Source: Flammeovirga pectinis (GTDB lineage: Bacteria > Bacteroidota > Bacteroidia > Cytophagales > Flammeovirgaceae). From it: a DNA stretch of 64,000 nucleotides. Of this stretch, positions 52,463 through 61,976 are shown one piece after another. The notes beneath the pieces were generated by a model, which was not told the origin of the DNA, did no database searches, and saw only the letters and a list, made by a program, of their open reading frames with translations. Numbering within the stretch: position 1 is the stretch's first letter; every line of letters begins with the position of its first letter. The position numbers and the translations under genes were made by a program. Where the stretch lies: NCBI RefSeq assembly GCF_003970675.1, contig NZ_CP034562.1, positions 558,001 through 622,000 on the forward strand, written 5' to 3'.

Positions 52463-52507
52463 AAAGTCCTCAGAATTGAAAACTTAGTTCTGAGGACTTT
52501 TTTTTGT
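52463..52507 (+). terminator. intrinsic terminator of accD
   Basis: AAAGTCCTCAGAA pairs with TTCTGAGGACTTT, then more T. Confidence 0.9.
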
Positions 52508-52577
52508 TCAAAACTTTGAGGAACTTTAGCTTTCATTTTTTGATTGATAAAGTTCCCTATTTAGGAGAAAAATAAAT

Positions 52578-53855
52578 ATGCGTCAGGATACTACAAAGAA
52601 GAACGTCGATTGGCTTACCGTTTTTTTATACATCACAATGGTTATTGTTGGATGGTTAAATATTTATGCGGCAGTTTATCAACCTGATGCTCCAACGAGT
52701 ATTTTCTCTTTAAGTTTAAATTCAGGAAAACAATTAATGTGGATTGGTGGTGCTGCAATTATTGCGGCTTCTATCATGTTGATTGATTTTAAGTTCTTCA
52801 ATACATTTGCTTACCCTATTTTCGGAGTGACTTTAATAGCCTTATTGGGCGTTTTAGTAATTGGACACTCTGCAGGTGGTAACACCTCTTGGTTTAAAAT
52901 AGGATTTATCAGAATTCAGCCATCAGAATTTGCAAAATATGCTTTAGCACTAGCATTAGCTCGGTATATAGATAATCCAACGGTTAAGATTGATAAGCCT
53001 TCTGGGTTATTAGCTGCATTAGCAATTATTGGTTTGCCAACAGCATTAGTCATGTTGCAAAAAGATACAGGTTCTGCAATGGTTTTTAGTGCTTTTATTT
53101 TGATGCTCTATAGAGAAGGGTTACCAGATTGGATTATGACTTTAGGTTTATGGGCTGTATTCTTATTTATTATGGCTTTGGTTCTTCCTGAAACTGTAAT
53201 TATGATCTGCCTAGGCTTATTAGTAGTGATCTGCGTTTCTTATATTTTATATAAGAAGAAGAATAAATCGCTTATTTTATTAGTGACAACTATAGGTGTG
53301 GTGTCCTTCTTATTCACAGAAGGAATTGATTATATTATGTATGATGTAATGAGACCTCACCAAAGAAAAAGAATTGAAGTATTAGTGAATCCTAATATTG
53401 ATCCATTAGGTGTAGGATATCAAGTAACACAATCTAAAATTGCTATTGGTTCTGGAGGTTTATTAGGTAAAGGATTTTTAGAAGGTACCCAAACTAAGTT
53501 TAATTTTGTGCCAGAGCAAAGTACCGATTTTATTTTCTGTACTATTGGTGAAGAACATGGTTGGATTGGTAGCCTTGTAACAATAGGTTTATTTGCCGCT
53601 CTTATTATTAGATTGATAATATTGGCAGAAAGGCAGAAATCTAGATTTGCTAGGGTGTATGGGTATAGTGCGGCTTGTATTTTCTTTATTCACTTTATGA
53701 TTAATATGGGGATGACAATCGGAATATTTCCTGTAATTGGTATTCCATTACCTTTCTTTAGTTATGGAGGGTCATCTCTTTGGGCATTTACACTATTATT
53801 ATTTACGTTTATCAAATTAGATAGCCATAGATCTCAGATGTTAAGTAGATCTTAA
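52578..53855 (+). CDS. rodA: rod shape-determining protein RodA (SEDS glycosyltransferase)
   Basis: A 425-residue polytopic membrane protein with about ten helices. SEDS motifs: SWFKIGFIRIQPSEFAKYAL (residues 111-130), LQKDTGSAMVF, and VPEQSTDFIFCTIGEEHGWIG, with the catalytic acidic residue in this last region. The end carries IGIPLPFFSYGGSSLWAF. RodA polymerises lipid II during cell elongation together with a class B PBP. It is not beside mreBCD or pbp2 in this window. A shared terminator lies between it and the convergent patatin gene. Confidence 0.94.
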   Translation: MRQDTTKKNVDWLTVFLYITMVIVGWLNIYAAVYQPDAPTSIFSLSLNSGKQLMWIGGAAIIAASIMLIDFKFFNTFAYPIFGVTLIALLGVLVIGHSAGGNTSWFKIGFIRIQPSEFAKYALALALARYIDNPTVKIDKPSGLLAALAIIGLPTALVMLQKDTGSAMVFSAFILMLYREGLPDWIMTLGLWAVFLFIMALVLPETVIMICLGLLVVICVSYILYKKKNKSLILLVTTIGVVSFLFTEGIDYIMYDVMRPHQRKRIEVLVNPNIDPLGVGYQVTQSKIAIGSGGLLGKGFLEGTQTKFNFVPEQSTDFIFCTIGEEHGWIGSLVTIGLFAALIIRLIILAERQKSRFARVYGYSAACIFFIHFMINMGMTIGIFPVIGIPLPFFSYGGSSLWAFTLLLFTFIKLDSHRSQMLSRS

Positions 53856-53879
53856 ATAGGGTTGTTTTTATATAAAAGT

Positions 53880-53919
53880 AAAGGCAGTAAGAGAATCAAT
53901 TTCTTTTACTGCCTTTATT
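53880..53919. terminator. bidirectional terminator
   Basis: AAAGGCAGTAAGAGAA pairs with TTTCTTTTACTGCCTTT (with G-U pairs), between the rodA end and the convergent patatin gene. Confidence 0.75.
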
Positions 53920-53964
53920 ATTTAAGAGCATAATTATTAAATGATGCTTATTTAAATAGATTTA

Positions 53965-56364
53965 TTATTCTTCAAGAATCTTTTTATTGTAGAGAAGGAA
54001 ACCAATATTTAGTAAAAACATATAGTTATAATCTTCTTCATTATAATGACTTACAGAGCAACTTATGGGCCCGATTGGACTACTGTAAATTATTGATCCA
54101 GAAAGGGCTATATCTATGTAGTCTTTATCAAAAAAATCATGTTTTACTACCGTTACATTAATTCTATCAGTACTTTCATAAGAAACGTTTGAAGAGAAAA
54201 GATGACCTTCTAATTGCAATCGAATACTTTCCCCAAATATATTTTTGATAAGTTTAGCTCCACCAGCTATAAAATTAGGGCCTTTAAATCCGTCAGTAAA
54301 TAGACTTCTAGAATCAAATAGAGGATAATATGCAGGTGCATTTGCTAAAGAGGTTGATTTTGTAACAGATTGCTGATAATTAGAAGCAACAGCATGTCCT
54401 TTAAGTCCTAACGTAAAAAACTTTAATGGAAAATACTGTTCATATTGAACTTGCAACATCTCCCAAGGATTATAAAAATCACTTGTGCGTGGTGTACCTA
54501 CATAAATTTTAAATTTATTGTCACTCATTATAGCTTTAGCAGATGCTTTTAAGCGTTTTCCTGTTGTTGGAAATGTTGGGTTGTTTAAACTATTCATTTC
54601 CCAAGTAGCACCAAAAGTCCAACCTGTAAGTTGTTCTTCTCCCACTATATCAATAGGTAATGAAATATCAGAAGAATCACTTTCTAAATAGATCACTTGA
54701 TCATAATTATCAGTATTCCAGAAATAACCACCAAACATTGTTATTTTAGATTTCCTACCTGTAGCTGTACTAGCTTTTAAACCAGCATAATTATCAGCCC
54801 TATAAACATCTAAACGTTCTCTTGGTTCAAAAATCAATTCTCCAGCATTACCGTAATTCCATCGGTTTAGAATATATTCAGCTCCAATAGAGAAAGGAAT
54901 CGCTTTGGCATACATCGTTTCGACTTCAGCTTTTACAGAACTATAAAAAGCTCCTGCAAATGCATTTACCCTAATTGTATTTAATGATTTTCTAAAAACA
55001 CTAAGTTGTGCATTTAAGTATGCTTGCCCAATGTTTCTTGAAGCGATGTTTCCTCCAACACCAACTCTAATTTTTTTATTGGGAGTTACATCAATGTGTA
55101 ATCGAGGTTTATAATCTAAGGTGTCATAATAAAAATAGGCATCAATATCACTAAAATAATTATTTGATATAAGCATATTATATCGTCCTAATAAATGTTC
55201 TATAGAAGTATCTTTTCTTCTATTAGGTTTAATGATGTTTCTTACAAAAACACGTTGTCCAAAACTCAGATCATCACTTAATTCAACAAATGAAATATCT
55301 TCTACTGTTGGGTTGTATAATTCTTTAAATTCTGATTTTTTAGGTTCAACCCTTGGGTTATCACCATATTTTTCTTTTATAAAACCAATTTGAGATTGAG
55401 CATAATTATAACCAATGCTCATTAGGGTATCTACAGGAGTGAAATCTGCAGAAGAAAAGGCATCGACAGGTACGCCTAGATAGACATCTTTTAAAGAATC
55501 AATTTCTTCTGGGTAAGTATTGTTCATGATAATGTATTTAAGCACATTACCCTTTACCATTATATCATCATTCTCGTAGGGGTACTCTTCAATCATATCA
55601 TGAGCCCCTAAATTTACAGCAATAACCATGTCGGGGTTGAAGTCTTCCTTCATAACATCAACAGGTATATTATTGTAAACACCACCATCGAATAAATATT
55701 TACCATCAATTTTGATAGGTCTAAAAGCAAGAGGTACAGCCATAGAGGCTCTCATTGCTCTTTCCACAGAGCCCGATTTGATAGTAACTGCTTTTCGTTC
55801 AAAAATATCGCTACCTATACATCTAAATGGAATCTGAAGACTATCAAAATTATAATGCGATTCATAAGAGGCTTTATAAAGTCTTGCTGATAAAGCAAAG
55901 TTTAAGGATGCATCTTTAACTATTGTAGGGTCCCAAGAAACGTCATAATTGGAATCGAGTTCAATATTAAAATTAACCCATTCTGCACCTTTATCTTGTT
56001 TACCGAAGTAATATTCATCTGCTGGGTCAATTTGTCCAGATACCCAGACCTGAAATTGTGGATCTCTTAAAAATGCTTCTAGCTCATCAGTAGTATACCC
56101 TGCGGCATAAAAACCACCTACAATAGCACCCATTGATGTACCCGTTATATAATCAATGGGTATACCGTTTTCTTCTAAAACTTTTATAACTCCTACGTGT
56201 GCTATTCCTTTAGCACCACCACCGCTTAACACAAGGCCTACAGTTTTTCGACCTTTGTTATGTCCGACCTTTGGGAGAGAATCGGTAAAAGAATGCTGAC
56301 CAAAGCAGAATGAATTGGCAGTTAAGATTAGTAGAAAAAGAAGGGTTGTTTTGATGATATGCAT
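53965..56364 (-). CDS. patatin-like phospholipase with outer-membrane barrel (PlpD type)
   Basis: A 799-residue protein with a signal peptide (MHIIKTTLLFLLILTANSFC). The patatin domain has the oxyanion loop SGGGAKGIAH (47-56), the nucleophile elbow GTSMG (75-79) and the catalytic D in DGGVYNN (about 226). A POTRA-like segment follows (VEDISFVELSDDLSFGQRVF). The last 400 residues are a 16-strand Omp85-like barrel (RLHIDVTPNKKIRVGVGGN, FNAGAF-like strands, to FLLNIGFLLYNKK). This layout matches type Vd autotransporters that carry a lipase domain. The start lies five bases after the metK terminator T-run, so expression probably depends on metK readthrough. Confidence 0.88.
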   Translation of the reverse strand: MHIIKTTLLFLLILTANSFCFGQHSFTDSLPKVGHNKGRKTVGLVLSGGGAKGIAHVGVIKVLEENGIPIDYITGTSMGAIVGGFYAAGYTTDELEAFLRDPQFQVWVSGQIDPADEYYFGKQDKGAEWVNFNIELDSNYDVSWDPTIVKDASLNFALSARLYKASYESHYNFDSLQIPFRCIGSDIFERKAVTIKSGSVERAMRASMAVPLAFRPIKIDGKYLFDGGVYNNIPVDVMKEDFNPDMVIAVNLGAHDMIEEYPYENDDIMVKGNVLKYIIMNNTYPEEIDSLKDVYLGVPVDAFSSADFTPVDTLMSIGYNYAQSQIGFIKEKYGDNPRVEPKKSEFKELYNPTVEDISFVELSDDLSFGQRVFVRNIIKPNRRKDTSIEHLLGRYNMLISNNYFSDIDAYFYYDTLDYKPRLHIDVTPNKKIRVGVGGNIASRNIGQAYLNAQLSVFRKSLNTIRVNAFAGAFYSSVKAEVETMYAKAIPFSIGAEYILNRWNYGNAGELIFEPRERLDVYRADNYAGLKASTATGRKSKITMFGGYFWNTDNYDQVIYLESDSSDISLPIDIVGEEQLTGWTFGATWEMNSLNNPTFPTTGKRLKASAKAIMSDNKFKIYVGTPRTSDFYNPWEMLQVQYEQYFPLKFFTLGLKGHAVASNYQQSVTKSTSLANAPAYYPLFDSRSLFTDGFKGPNFIAGGAKLIKNIFGESIRLQLEGHLFSSNVSYESTDRINVTVVKHDFFDKDYIDIALSGSIIYSSPIGPISCSVSHYNEEDYNYMFLLNIGFLLYNKKILEE

Positions 56365-56369
56365 AGTTA

Positions 56370-56408
56370 AAAAAAAATCCTTGTTAGTGAAGCTACCAAC
56401 AAGGATTC
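56370..56408 (-). terminator. intrinsic terminator of metK abutting the next gene
   Basis: On the minus strand AATCCTTGTT pairs with AACAAGGATT, then seven more T, ending five bases before the patatin ATG. Confidence 0.8.
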
Positions 56409-56436
56409 AGAAAAAATAATTTTTACTTAAAAAAGA

Positions 56437-57720
56437 TTAAATTTTGAAAGCAGATTTGATTTTATCTACATAGTCTAATTTTTCCCAAGTAAAGAATTCA
56501 ACTTCTTTTTTCTCTGTAACAGTAGTACTTACTTTCTTACCGTTATTTTCAGAAACTTCAGTAGAGTTGATCTCAATTTCTTTTGTATATGGAGATTGCC
56601 CCATGTGACCATAAGCAGCAGTTGGTAAGAAAATAGGGTTTGTTAAACCTAATCTCTTAACAATAGCACTAGGACGCATGTCAAATATTTTTTCAATTTC
56701 TTTACTGATTTCAGCATCAGTCATATCAACTTTACTTGTTCCGTAAGTTGTTACGTTTAATGATACAGGATCAGAAACACCAATTGCATAAGCAACTTGT
56801 ACTAATGCTTCGTCTGCAACACCAGCTGCCACAAGGTTTTTAGCAATGTGTCTTGCAGCATAAGCGGCAGATCTATCAACTTTAGAAGGATCTTTGCCAG
56901 AGAAAGCACCACCACCGTGAGCACCTTTTCCACCGTAAGTATCAACAATTATTTTACGACCAGTTAAACCTGCATCACCATGAGGACCACCAATAACAAA
57001 TTTACCAGTGGGGTTTATATGGAAGATTGTATCAGCATCAATTAATTCTGCTGGAATAACTTTGTTAATTACATGCTCTTTAATATCTGTAGCAATTTGA
57101 CCTAAAGCTACATCATCAGATACACCAGGAAATTCATCGTGTTGAGTAGAAACAACAATAGTATGTACTCTTTTTGGCGTATTATCTTCGTTGTATTCAA
57201 TAGTAACTTGCGCTTTAGCGTCAGGACGTAAGTAACCAATTAAATCAGTATGACTTTTACGTATTTCAGCTAATCTTTTTACAAGGCTATGAGAGAAAGC
57301 AAGTGCCATTGGCATATATTCTTCCGTCTCTTTTGTAGCGTAACCAAACATCATTCCTTGGTCACCAGCACCTTGTTCTTTATCTACACCTTCGCCAACG
57401 TTTACACCTTGAGCGATATCTGGAGATTGACTATGTAAAGCTACTTGTACACCACATGAATGAGCAGCAAAAGAGTAGTCTTCTTTATCGTATCCTATTT
57501 TATTGATAGTATCTCTAACAACATCAGGAATTTCAACATATGCTTTTGTAGTTACTTCTCCAGCAATCACTGCTAAACCTGTAGTAACCATAGTTTCACA
57601 TGCAACTCTAGATTGAGGATCTTGAGTTAGCATAGCGTCTAATATTGCATCAGAAATTTGATCTGCAATTTTATCTGGGTGTCCTTCAGAAACGGATTCT
57701 GATGTAAATAAATATGTCAT
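56437..57720 (-). CDS. metK: S-adenosylmethionine synthetase
   Basis: A 427-residue enzyme forming SAM from methionine and ATP. Motifs: [19 protein letters not shown] (residues 7-25), [28 protein letters not shown] (methionine/ATP site), [20 protein letters not shown], and [20 protein letters not shown]. The length is about 40 residues over the usual 385 because of an insert near 385-410 ([20 protein letters not shown]). It is 20 bases downstream of the lipoprotein gene and under the upstream SAM-I riboswitch, a feedback arrangement that matches its product. Confidence 0.98.
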   Translation of the reverse strand: MTYLFTSESVSEGHPDKIADQISDAILDAMLTQDPQSRVACETMVTTGLAVIAGEVTTKAYVEIPDVVRDTINKIGYDKEDYSFAAHSCGVQVALHSQSPDIAQGVNVGEGVDKEQGAGDQGMMFGYATKETEEYMPMALAFSHSLVKRLAEIRKSHTDLIGYLRPDAKAQVTIEYNEDNTPKRVHTIVVSTQHDEFPGVSDDVALGQIATDIKEHVINKVIPAELIDADTIFHINPTGKFVIGGPHGDAGLTGRKIIVDTYGGKGAHGGGAFSGKDPSKVDRSAAYAARHIAKNLVAAGVADEALVQVAYAIGVSDPVSLNVTTYGTSKVDMTDAEISKEIEKIFDMRPSAIVKRLGLTNPIFLPTAAYGHMGQSPYTKEIEINSTEVSENNGKKVSTTVTEKKEVEFFTWEKLDYVDKIKSAFKI

Positions 57721-57740
57721 ATTATATAAAATTCGTAATC

Positions 57741-58400
57741 TTATTTAAACTTAATGTTCCATTGTGTGATGTAAGCACTCGTCTTTGCATCTGGAATCTT
57801 TCCAATATATTCTACCTCAGAAGAACCAAGGCGGTTTATTTCATAAGACTTAATCGTCTTAATCTCTCTATTTAAGTACCAATGGTAAGAATAAGAAGCA
57901 GAATCAATGGCATTTATCATGGTCTCCTGAGATTCTGAAGAAGCTGGTAAATGAGATGTGATCAGTTGTTTCCAGTTAATATTCTGTGTCCACTGTGCTT
58001 TTCTTTTGCGAATTTTGAGGTATTCAATTTCTTTCTTACCATCAATTTTTGATAATGCAGAATTTAAAGCTGCGATATCAACAAAAGCGAAGCGAATGCC
58101 CATTTTCCAATCAATTGAATCTAAAGTTGCTTTACAGTCATAAATGCCTGGTATAGCGTTTAGATCATCGGTAATTAATTGTAATGGTCTATTAAACTTA
58201 TTGACAGAAAAGATATGTTGCCCTTCATCATTTCTATATGTTGAAATAATATTTAAAAGCTCTTTGTTTTCGCTGAAATCAAACATAAAAGAGTAGTCCC
58301 CTTTGTTATCTTTCATTATTTGTAGCTTTTCATTGAGTTCAAAGCAACTTGTTAAAGTCAATAAGCTACAAAAGAGAAGAATTCTAAATATCAAAATCAA
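57741..58400 (-). CDS. lipoprotein of unknown function in the metK operon
   Basis: A 219-residue protein. The N-terminus [20 protein letters not shown] is a lipoprotein signal with the acylated cysteine at 19. The mature part has alternating helices and strands ([40 protein letters not shown]) and no recognised domain. No ATG precedes the signal region, so the start is likely TTG 58400. It is the first gene after the SAM-I riboswitch and ends 20 bases before metK. A function linked to methionine or SAM is suggested only by position. Confidence 0.65.
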   Translation of the reverse strand: MILIFRILLFCSLLTLTSCFELNEKLQIMKDNKGDYSFMFDFSENKELLNIISTYRNDEGQHIFSVNKFNRPLQLITDDLNAIPGIYDCKATLDSIDWKMGIRFAFVDIAALNSALSKIDGKKEIEYLKIRKRKAQWTQNINWKQLITSHLPASSESQETMINAIDSASYSYHWYLNREIKTIKSYEINRLGSSEVEYIGKIPDAKTSAYITQWNIKFK

Positions 58401-58403
58401 TAA

Positions 58404-58470
58404 ATGTCCAATTAGTTTAATAATTAAAAGGCATTACTTATTTGATTAGCATGCGGACATGGAAATGTCC
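58404..58470 (-). promoter_or_regulatory. candidate switch between riboswitch and lipoprotein start
   Basis: On the minus strand the order is GGACAT (58470-58465), ATGTCC (58460-58455), then GGACAT (58409-58404), three bases before the TTG start. The middle ATGTCC can pair with either GGACAT. Pairing with the first leaves the start free; pairing with the second would bury it. Whether the SAM aptamer selects between them is inferred. Confidence 0.35.
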
Positions 58471-58494
58471 TTTTTTGTCATTTTAGGAGATAAA

Positions 58495-58600
58495 CTCATC
58501 TTTTCTCGAACACCTTCGAGTTGGGAATTGGCACCTTGCTATGGAGAGCGCAGGTTGCCAAGACGTTATAGGGCCCAGTCCCTCTGCCTTTCTTGATAAG
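58495..58600 (-). promoter_or_regulatory. SAM-I (S-box) riboswitch aptamer
   Basis: On the minus strand the aptamer begins CTTATCAAGAAAGGCAGAGG, has the core GGGACTGGGCCC, then GGCAACC, GGTGCCAATTCC, and ends GATGAG, which pairs with the opening CTTATC to form P1. These are the conserved blocks of the SAM-I class. It lies 94 bases before the lipoprotein gene and upstream of metK. In this class SAM binding lowers expression. No classical terminator follows in the leftward direction, so control may be at translation or through the alternative pairing downstream. Confidence 0.93.
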
Positions 58601-58611
58601 TATTGCGATTG

Positions 58612-58619
58612 CAAATATA
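58612..58619 (-). promoter_or_regulatory. -7 box of the riboswitch-lipoprotein-metK operon (TATATTTG)
   Basis: TATATTTGCA on the minus strand ends 12 bases before the aptamer begins, which places the start point right at the 5' edge of P1. No clear -33 TTG is present. Confidence 0.6.
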
Positions 58620-58776
58620 GATAATTGAAATAAAGATTAACTATTTATTATCAATCTTTTTCAATTCTTATTTATAGCGTTTCTATATAATAGAAAAAGT
58701 AGGAAATCTAGCGTAGAGTTTTGACCATATTTTTTCAAAATCCAGATTTCTCCAAATTTCAAACAGATTTGAATGC

Positions 58777-58784
58777 TAGGTTTG
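58777..58784 (+). promoter_or_regulatory. candidate -7 box of the TonB-dependent receptor (TAGGTTTG)
   Basis: Exact TAnnTTTG about 28 bases before the ATG. No -33 TTG at the right distance. The 58620-58776 gap shows nothing else. Confidence 0.35.
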
Positions 58785-58811
58785 TAATGAACTTATTAAA
58801 CTCCTCTGTTT

Positions 58812-61259
58812 ATGAACAAAAAAATAGCATTCGTTTTTTCTATACTTTCAATCGTTTTCCTGACTTCAGTTTTTGCAAATGATCCTTTAAAGCAAGGTTC
58901 AATTTCAGGTAAAGTTACAGAATCTGAAACTAATCAGATAGTTGAATATGCTACTGTGAGTGTTTTTGAAAAAGTATCACGAAAGTTAATTGGCGGAACA
59001 ATTACTTCTGCGGAAGGTGTCTTTCAAATAAAAAATATACCAGAAGGAATCTATACAGTTGAAATCACCTTTATTGGATTTCAGAAAACTATTATAGATG
59101 ATGTCGAAATTTCTAAAACAACTTCTTCTAAGAATTTAGGGAATGTAGTTCTTTCTACAGATGCCGAGGTTTTAGAGGCTGTAGAAATTGTAGGTACTAA
59201 AAATTCAATTCAATATGATATTGATAAAAAGATAGTAAATGTAGGTACTCAGTTTGCTTCTATGTCTGGTACAGCTGTTGATATTTTAGAGAATTTACCT
59301 TCTGTTTCTGTAGATGGAGATGGTAATGTAAGCTTAAGAGGTTCTTCTGGATTTACGGTTTTAATTGATGGTAGACCATCTGTTTTAGATGCATCTGAGG
59401 CTTTGCAACAAATACCTGCAAGTTCTATTGAAAATATTGAATTAATAACAAACCCTTCTGCTAAATACGATCCTGATGGTACTGCTGGTATAATTAATAT
59501 CATTACCAAAAAGAATAAATTAGAAGGTGTAAATGGCGTTTTTAATGTAAATGGTGGTATGTACGGTCGTGTGGGCGCCGATTTTCTACTCAACTTTAAA
59601 AAGAAGAAGTGGAATTATTATATAGGTGCCAATTATAACAAAAGACCAGGACCAGGTACTTATAATTCTGAACGAATTACGAATTCTAATGATACAGCCT
59701 CTTATGTTGTTTCTGAAGGAGAAAGAGAGCGTACTTTTGAAGTAGCTGGTATTCAGGGTGGTGTTGAATATGCTATTTCAGACAATGATTTTATCAAGTT
59801 CTCTGGTAAAATTGGCGACTTTAAAATGTATGGAGGTATGGATGCTGATTTTTATGAATATCAAAGAATTGGCGGTAGTGAAAACCCAATAAATGAAAGT
59901 AGGTACATTAGTAGTGAATATTGGGAAAGAGGAGGATTATATTATTCAGCTAACTTAAATTATCAACATAAATTTGCCAAAAAAGGCCACGTTCTTGATG
60001 CTCAAGTAGATTATGGTGGACGTGATATGACTGAGAGTTCTAAAAATGAATTATACCAAAAAGATGGCAATGGAAATGTGGCAAATACGCCATCTAGCGG
60101 CCAAAGTTCTACAGAAGTTGGTCCCGGTGGTAGATTAAGAGCCAAGATAGATTATACTTTACCAATTGGAGCAAATGACAAAATAGAGGCAGGGTGGCAA
60201 ACACGATTAAATAAAAGTGAAGATGTGAACGAAGTTTACAATTATGATGTGGCTACTGGAGATTACATTTTTGCACCTGACTTTAGTTTTACGACACAAT
60301 ACACCCAAACTATTCATTCTCTTTATGGTACTTACGCTGGTAGAATTGGAAAATTTGGCTACCAAGGTGGCTTACGAGCGGAGTATACAGGGAGAAATAT
60401 TAACTTAAAAGGAGAAGAAGAAGACTTTCCTGTTGACCAATGGAATATTTTTCCAACAATCCACTTATCTTATAACCTTCCTAAGGACGATCAATTGATG
60501 TTGAGTTATTCTCGCAGAATTGAACGTCCTAGAGGTTATTATCTAGAACCTTTTGTAACTTGGCAAGATGCCTTTAACGTAAGACGTGGTAACCCTGCGT
60601 TATTACCAGAAAATATTGATTCTTTTGATTTTGGTTATTTAAAAAATCTAGGTGATAAAGCATCTATATCTTTAGATTCTTATTACAGAATGACGCAAAA
60701 TAAAATTGAGCGTGTTCAGAGTGTTTATGAAGAAGGTGTAATTATGCATACCTATGAAAATGTAGGTACTGATTACGCATTAGGACTTGAACTTTCATTA
60801 AACTTTCAGCCATTTACTTGGTGGACTATGGACATAATGGGTAACCTTTATGATTACAAAGTTGAGGGTGAATTAGAAGGAGAGAGTTTTGATCGTCAGA
60901 GTTTAAACTGGAGTAGTCGTTTTAACAATACATTTAAGTTAGGTAAAGGAACTTCTATTCAGGTTAATAATAGATATACTGGAGAAACAGTGACAGCTCA
61001 GGGTAGAAATGAAGGATACTTTATGATGACTGCTGCTGTAAAACAAAGTTTATTAAAGAAAAAATTATCTCTTACAGTTTCTATGAACGATGTACTAGGG
61101 ACAGCAAATAGAAAAAGCTATTCTGAAGGTGTTGGATTTAATAATTATACAGAAGATTTTAGATATCCACACGTAGTTACTGCAACTTTAACGTATAGAT
61201 TGAATAACTTTAAGCCATCAAGAAGAGGTGGTGGAGATGGTGGCGGAATGGACTTCTAA
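58812..61259 (+). CDS. TonB-dependent outer-membrane receptor with carboxypeptidase-like N-domain
   Basis: An 815-residue receptor. A signal peptide (about 1-22) is followed by a carboxypeptidase-regulatory-like domain (GSISGKVTESETNQIVEYAT, then FQIKNIPEGIYTVEITFIGF) at 28-112. The plug domain has NVSLRGSSGFTVLIDGRPS and PSAKYDPDGTAGIINIITKK. The barrel follows, ending in VTATLTYRLNNFKPS and a glycine-rich tail (RRGGGDGGGMDF). The type resembles outer-membrane beta-barrel family receptors. The ligand is unknown. The two-component regulator gene begins 34 bases downstream. Confidence 0.9.
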   Translation: MNKKIAFVFSILSIVFLTSVFANDPLKQGSISGKVTESETNQIVEYATVSVFEKVSRKLIGGTITSAEGVFQIKNIPEGIYTVEITFIGFQKTIIDDVEISKTTSSKNLGNVVLSTDAEVLEAVEIVGTKNSIQYDIDKKIVNVGTQFASMSGTAVDILENLPSVSVDGDGNVSLRGSSGFTVLIDGRPSVLDASEALQQIPASSIENIELITNPSAKYDPDGTAGIINIITKKNKLEGVNGVFNVNGGMYGRVGADFLLNFKKKKWNYYIGANYNKRPGPGTYNSERITNSNDTASYVVSEGERERTFEVAGIQGGVEYAISDNDFIKFSGKIGDFKMYGGMDADFYEYQRIGGSENPINESRYISSEYWERGGLYYSANLNYQHKFAKKGHVLDAQVDYGGRDMTESSKNELYQKDGNGNVANTPSSGQSSTEVGPGGRLRAKIDYTLPIGANDKIEAGWQTRLNKSEDVNEVYNYDVATGDYIFAPDFSFTTQYTQTIHSLYGTYAGRIGKFGYQGGLRAEYTGRNINLKGEEEDFPVDQWNIFPTIHLSYNLPKDDQLMLSYSRRIERPRGYYLEPFVTWQDAFNVRRGNPALLPENIDSFDFGYLKNLGDKASISLDSYYRMTQNKIERVQSVYEEGVIMHTYENVGTDYALGLELSLNFQPFTWWTMDIMGNLYDYKVEGELEGESFDRQSLNWSSRFNNTFKLGKGTSIQVNNRYTGETVTAQGRNEGYFMMTAAVKQSLLKKKLSLTVSMNDVLGTANRKSYSEGVGFNNYTEDFRYPHVVTATLTYRLNNFKPSRRGGGDGGGMDF

Positions 61260-61293
61260 GAAACATTTCTAGAAATTGTAAATAATTAGATGG

Positions 61294-61974
61294 ATGAAAT
61301 TATTGTTGATAGAAGACAACGAATCGTTATCAGAAGATGTGATTTCAGCATTCAAAGACCAAAAAATTAGCATTGAATGGGTAAGTACACTCGAAGAGGC
61401 TAGAGATAAAATTGGTGTTTATGAATATGATATTTTAGTGGTAGACTTAGGTTTACCCGATGGTAATGGTTTGGATGTTGTTAAACTAATCAAACAAGTT
61501 GATCCAAATGCGGGAGTGCTTATCGTTACTGCTAGAGATAGTTTAGAAGATAAGGTACTAGGACTTGATCTTGGTGCAGACGACTATATTACAAAGCCAT
61601 TTCATATGGCAGAATTAATAGCTAGAGTTCGTTCCCTTTTCAGAAGAAAAAAATTTAAAGGAAGTAACGACATTATTATAGAAGAATTGAAAGTAGATAT
61701 TTTATCTAAAAATGTTTCTGTAAATGATGTTCCCTTAGAACTTACCAAAAAGGAATATGATTTATTGATTTACTTCCTTTATAATAAAGATAAAATGCTT
61801 ACAAAAGAGAATATTGCAGAGCATCTTTGGGGAGATCATGTTGATCAGGCCGATAGCTTTGATTTTATTTATTCTCACATAAAAAACTTACGTAAAAAAC
61901 TTCAGAAATCTGGTGGCGTAGATAGAATAAAATCTGTTTATGGTATGGGATATAAGTTTTCTACTTCTCTATAA
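61294..61974 (+). CDS. OmpR/PhoB-family response regulator
   Basis: A 226-residue DNA-binding regulator. The receiver domain has acidic residues ED near 7-8, phospho-acceptor D51 (LVVDLGLPDGNG), and K of TKPFHMAEL near 100. The winged-helix output domain (about 130-225) has ELTKKEYDLLIYFLYNKDKM and DSFDFIYSHIKNLRKKL. Its stop is two bases before the sensor kinase gene, so the two form one unit. Target genes are unknown; the adjacent receptor is the most likely first candidate. Confidence 0.95.
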   Translation: MKLLLIEDNESLSEDVISAFKDQKISIEWVSTLEEARDKIGVYEYDILVVDLGLPDGNGLDVVKLIKQVDPNAGVLIVTARDSLEDKVLGLDLGADDYITKPFHMAELIARVRSLFRRKKFKGSNDIIIEELKVDILSKNVSVNDVPLELTKKEYDLLIYFLYNKDKMLTKENIAEHLWGDHVDQADSFDFIYSHIKNLRKKLQKSGGVDRIKSVYGMGYKFSTSL

Positions 61975-61976
61975 TT

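Noticed and set aside
58445-58460. Four-codon leader peptide (M-S-A-C) in the metK leader
   Set aside because: Far too short to support from sequence alone; the ATG is part of the hairpin arm.
58455-58476. Rightward terminator (GGACAT-GGAA-ATGTCC then six T)
   Set aside because: No rightward gene ends upstream of it; the sequence makes more sense as part of the leftward riboswitch leader. A rightward antisense transcript cannot be excluded.
59249-59593. 114-codon minus-strand frame within the TonB-dependent receptor
   Set aside because: It overlaps the conserved plug domain on the other strand and has no independent features.
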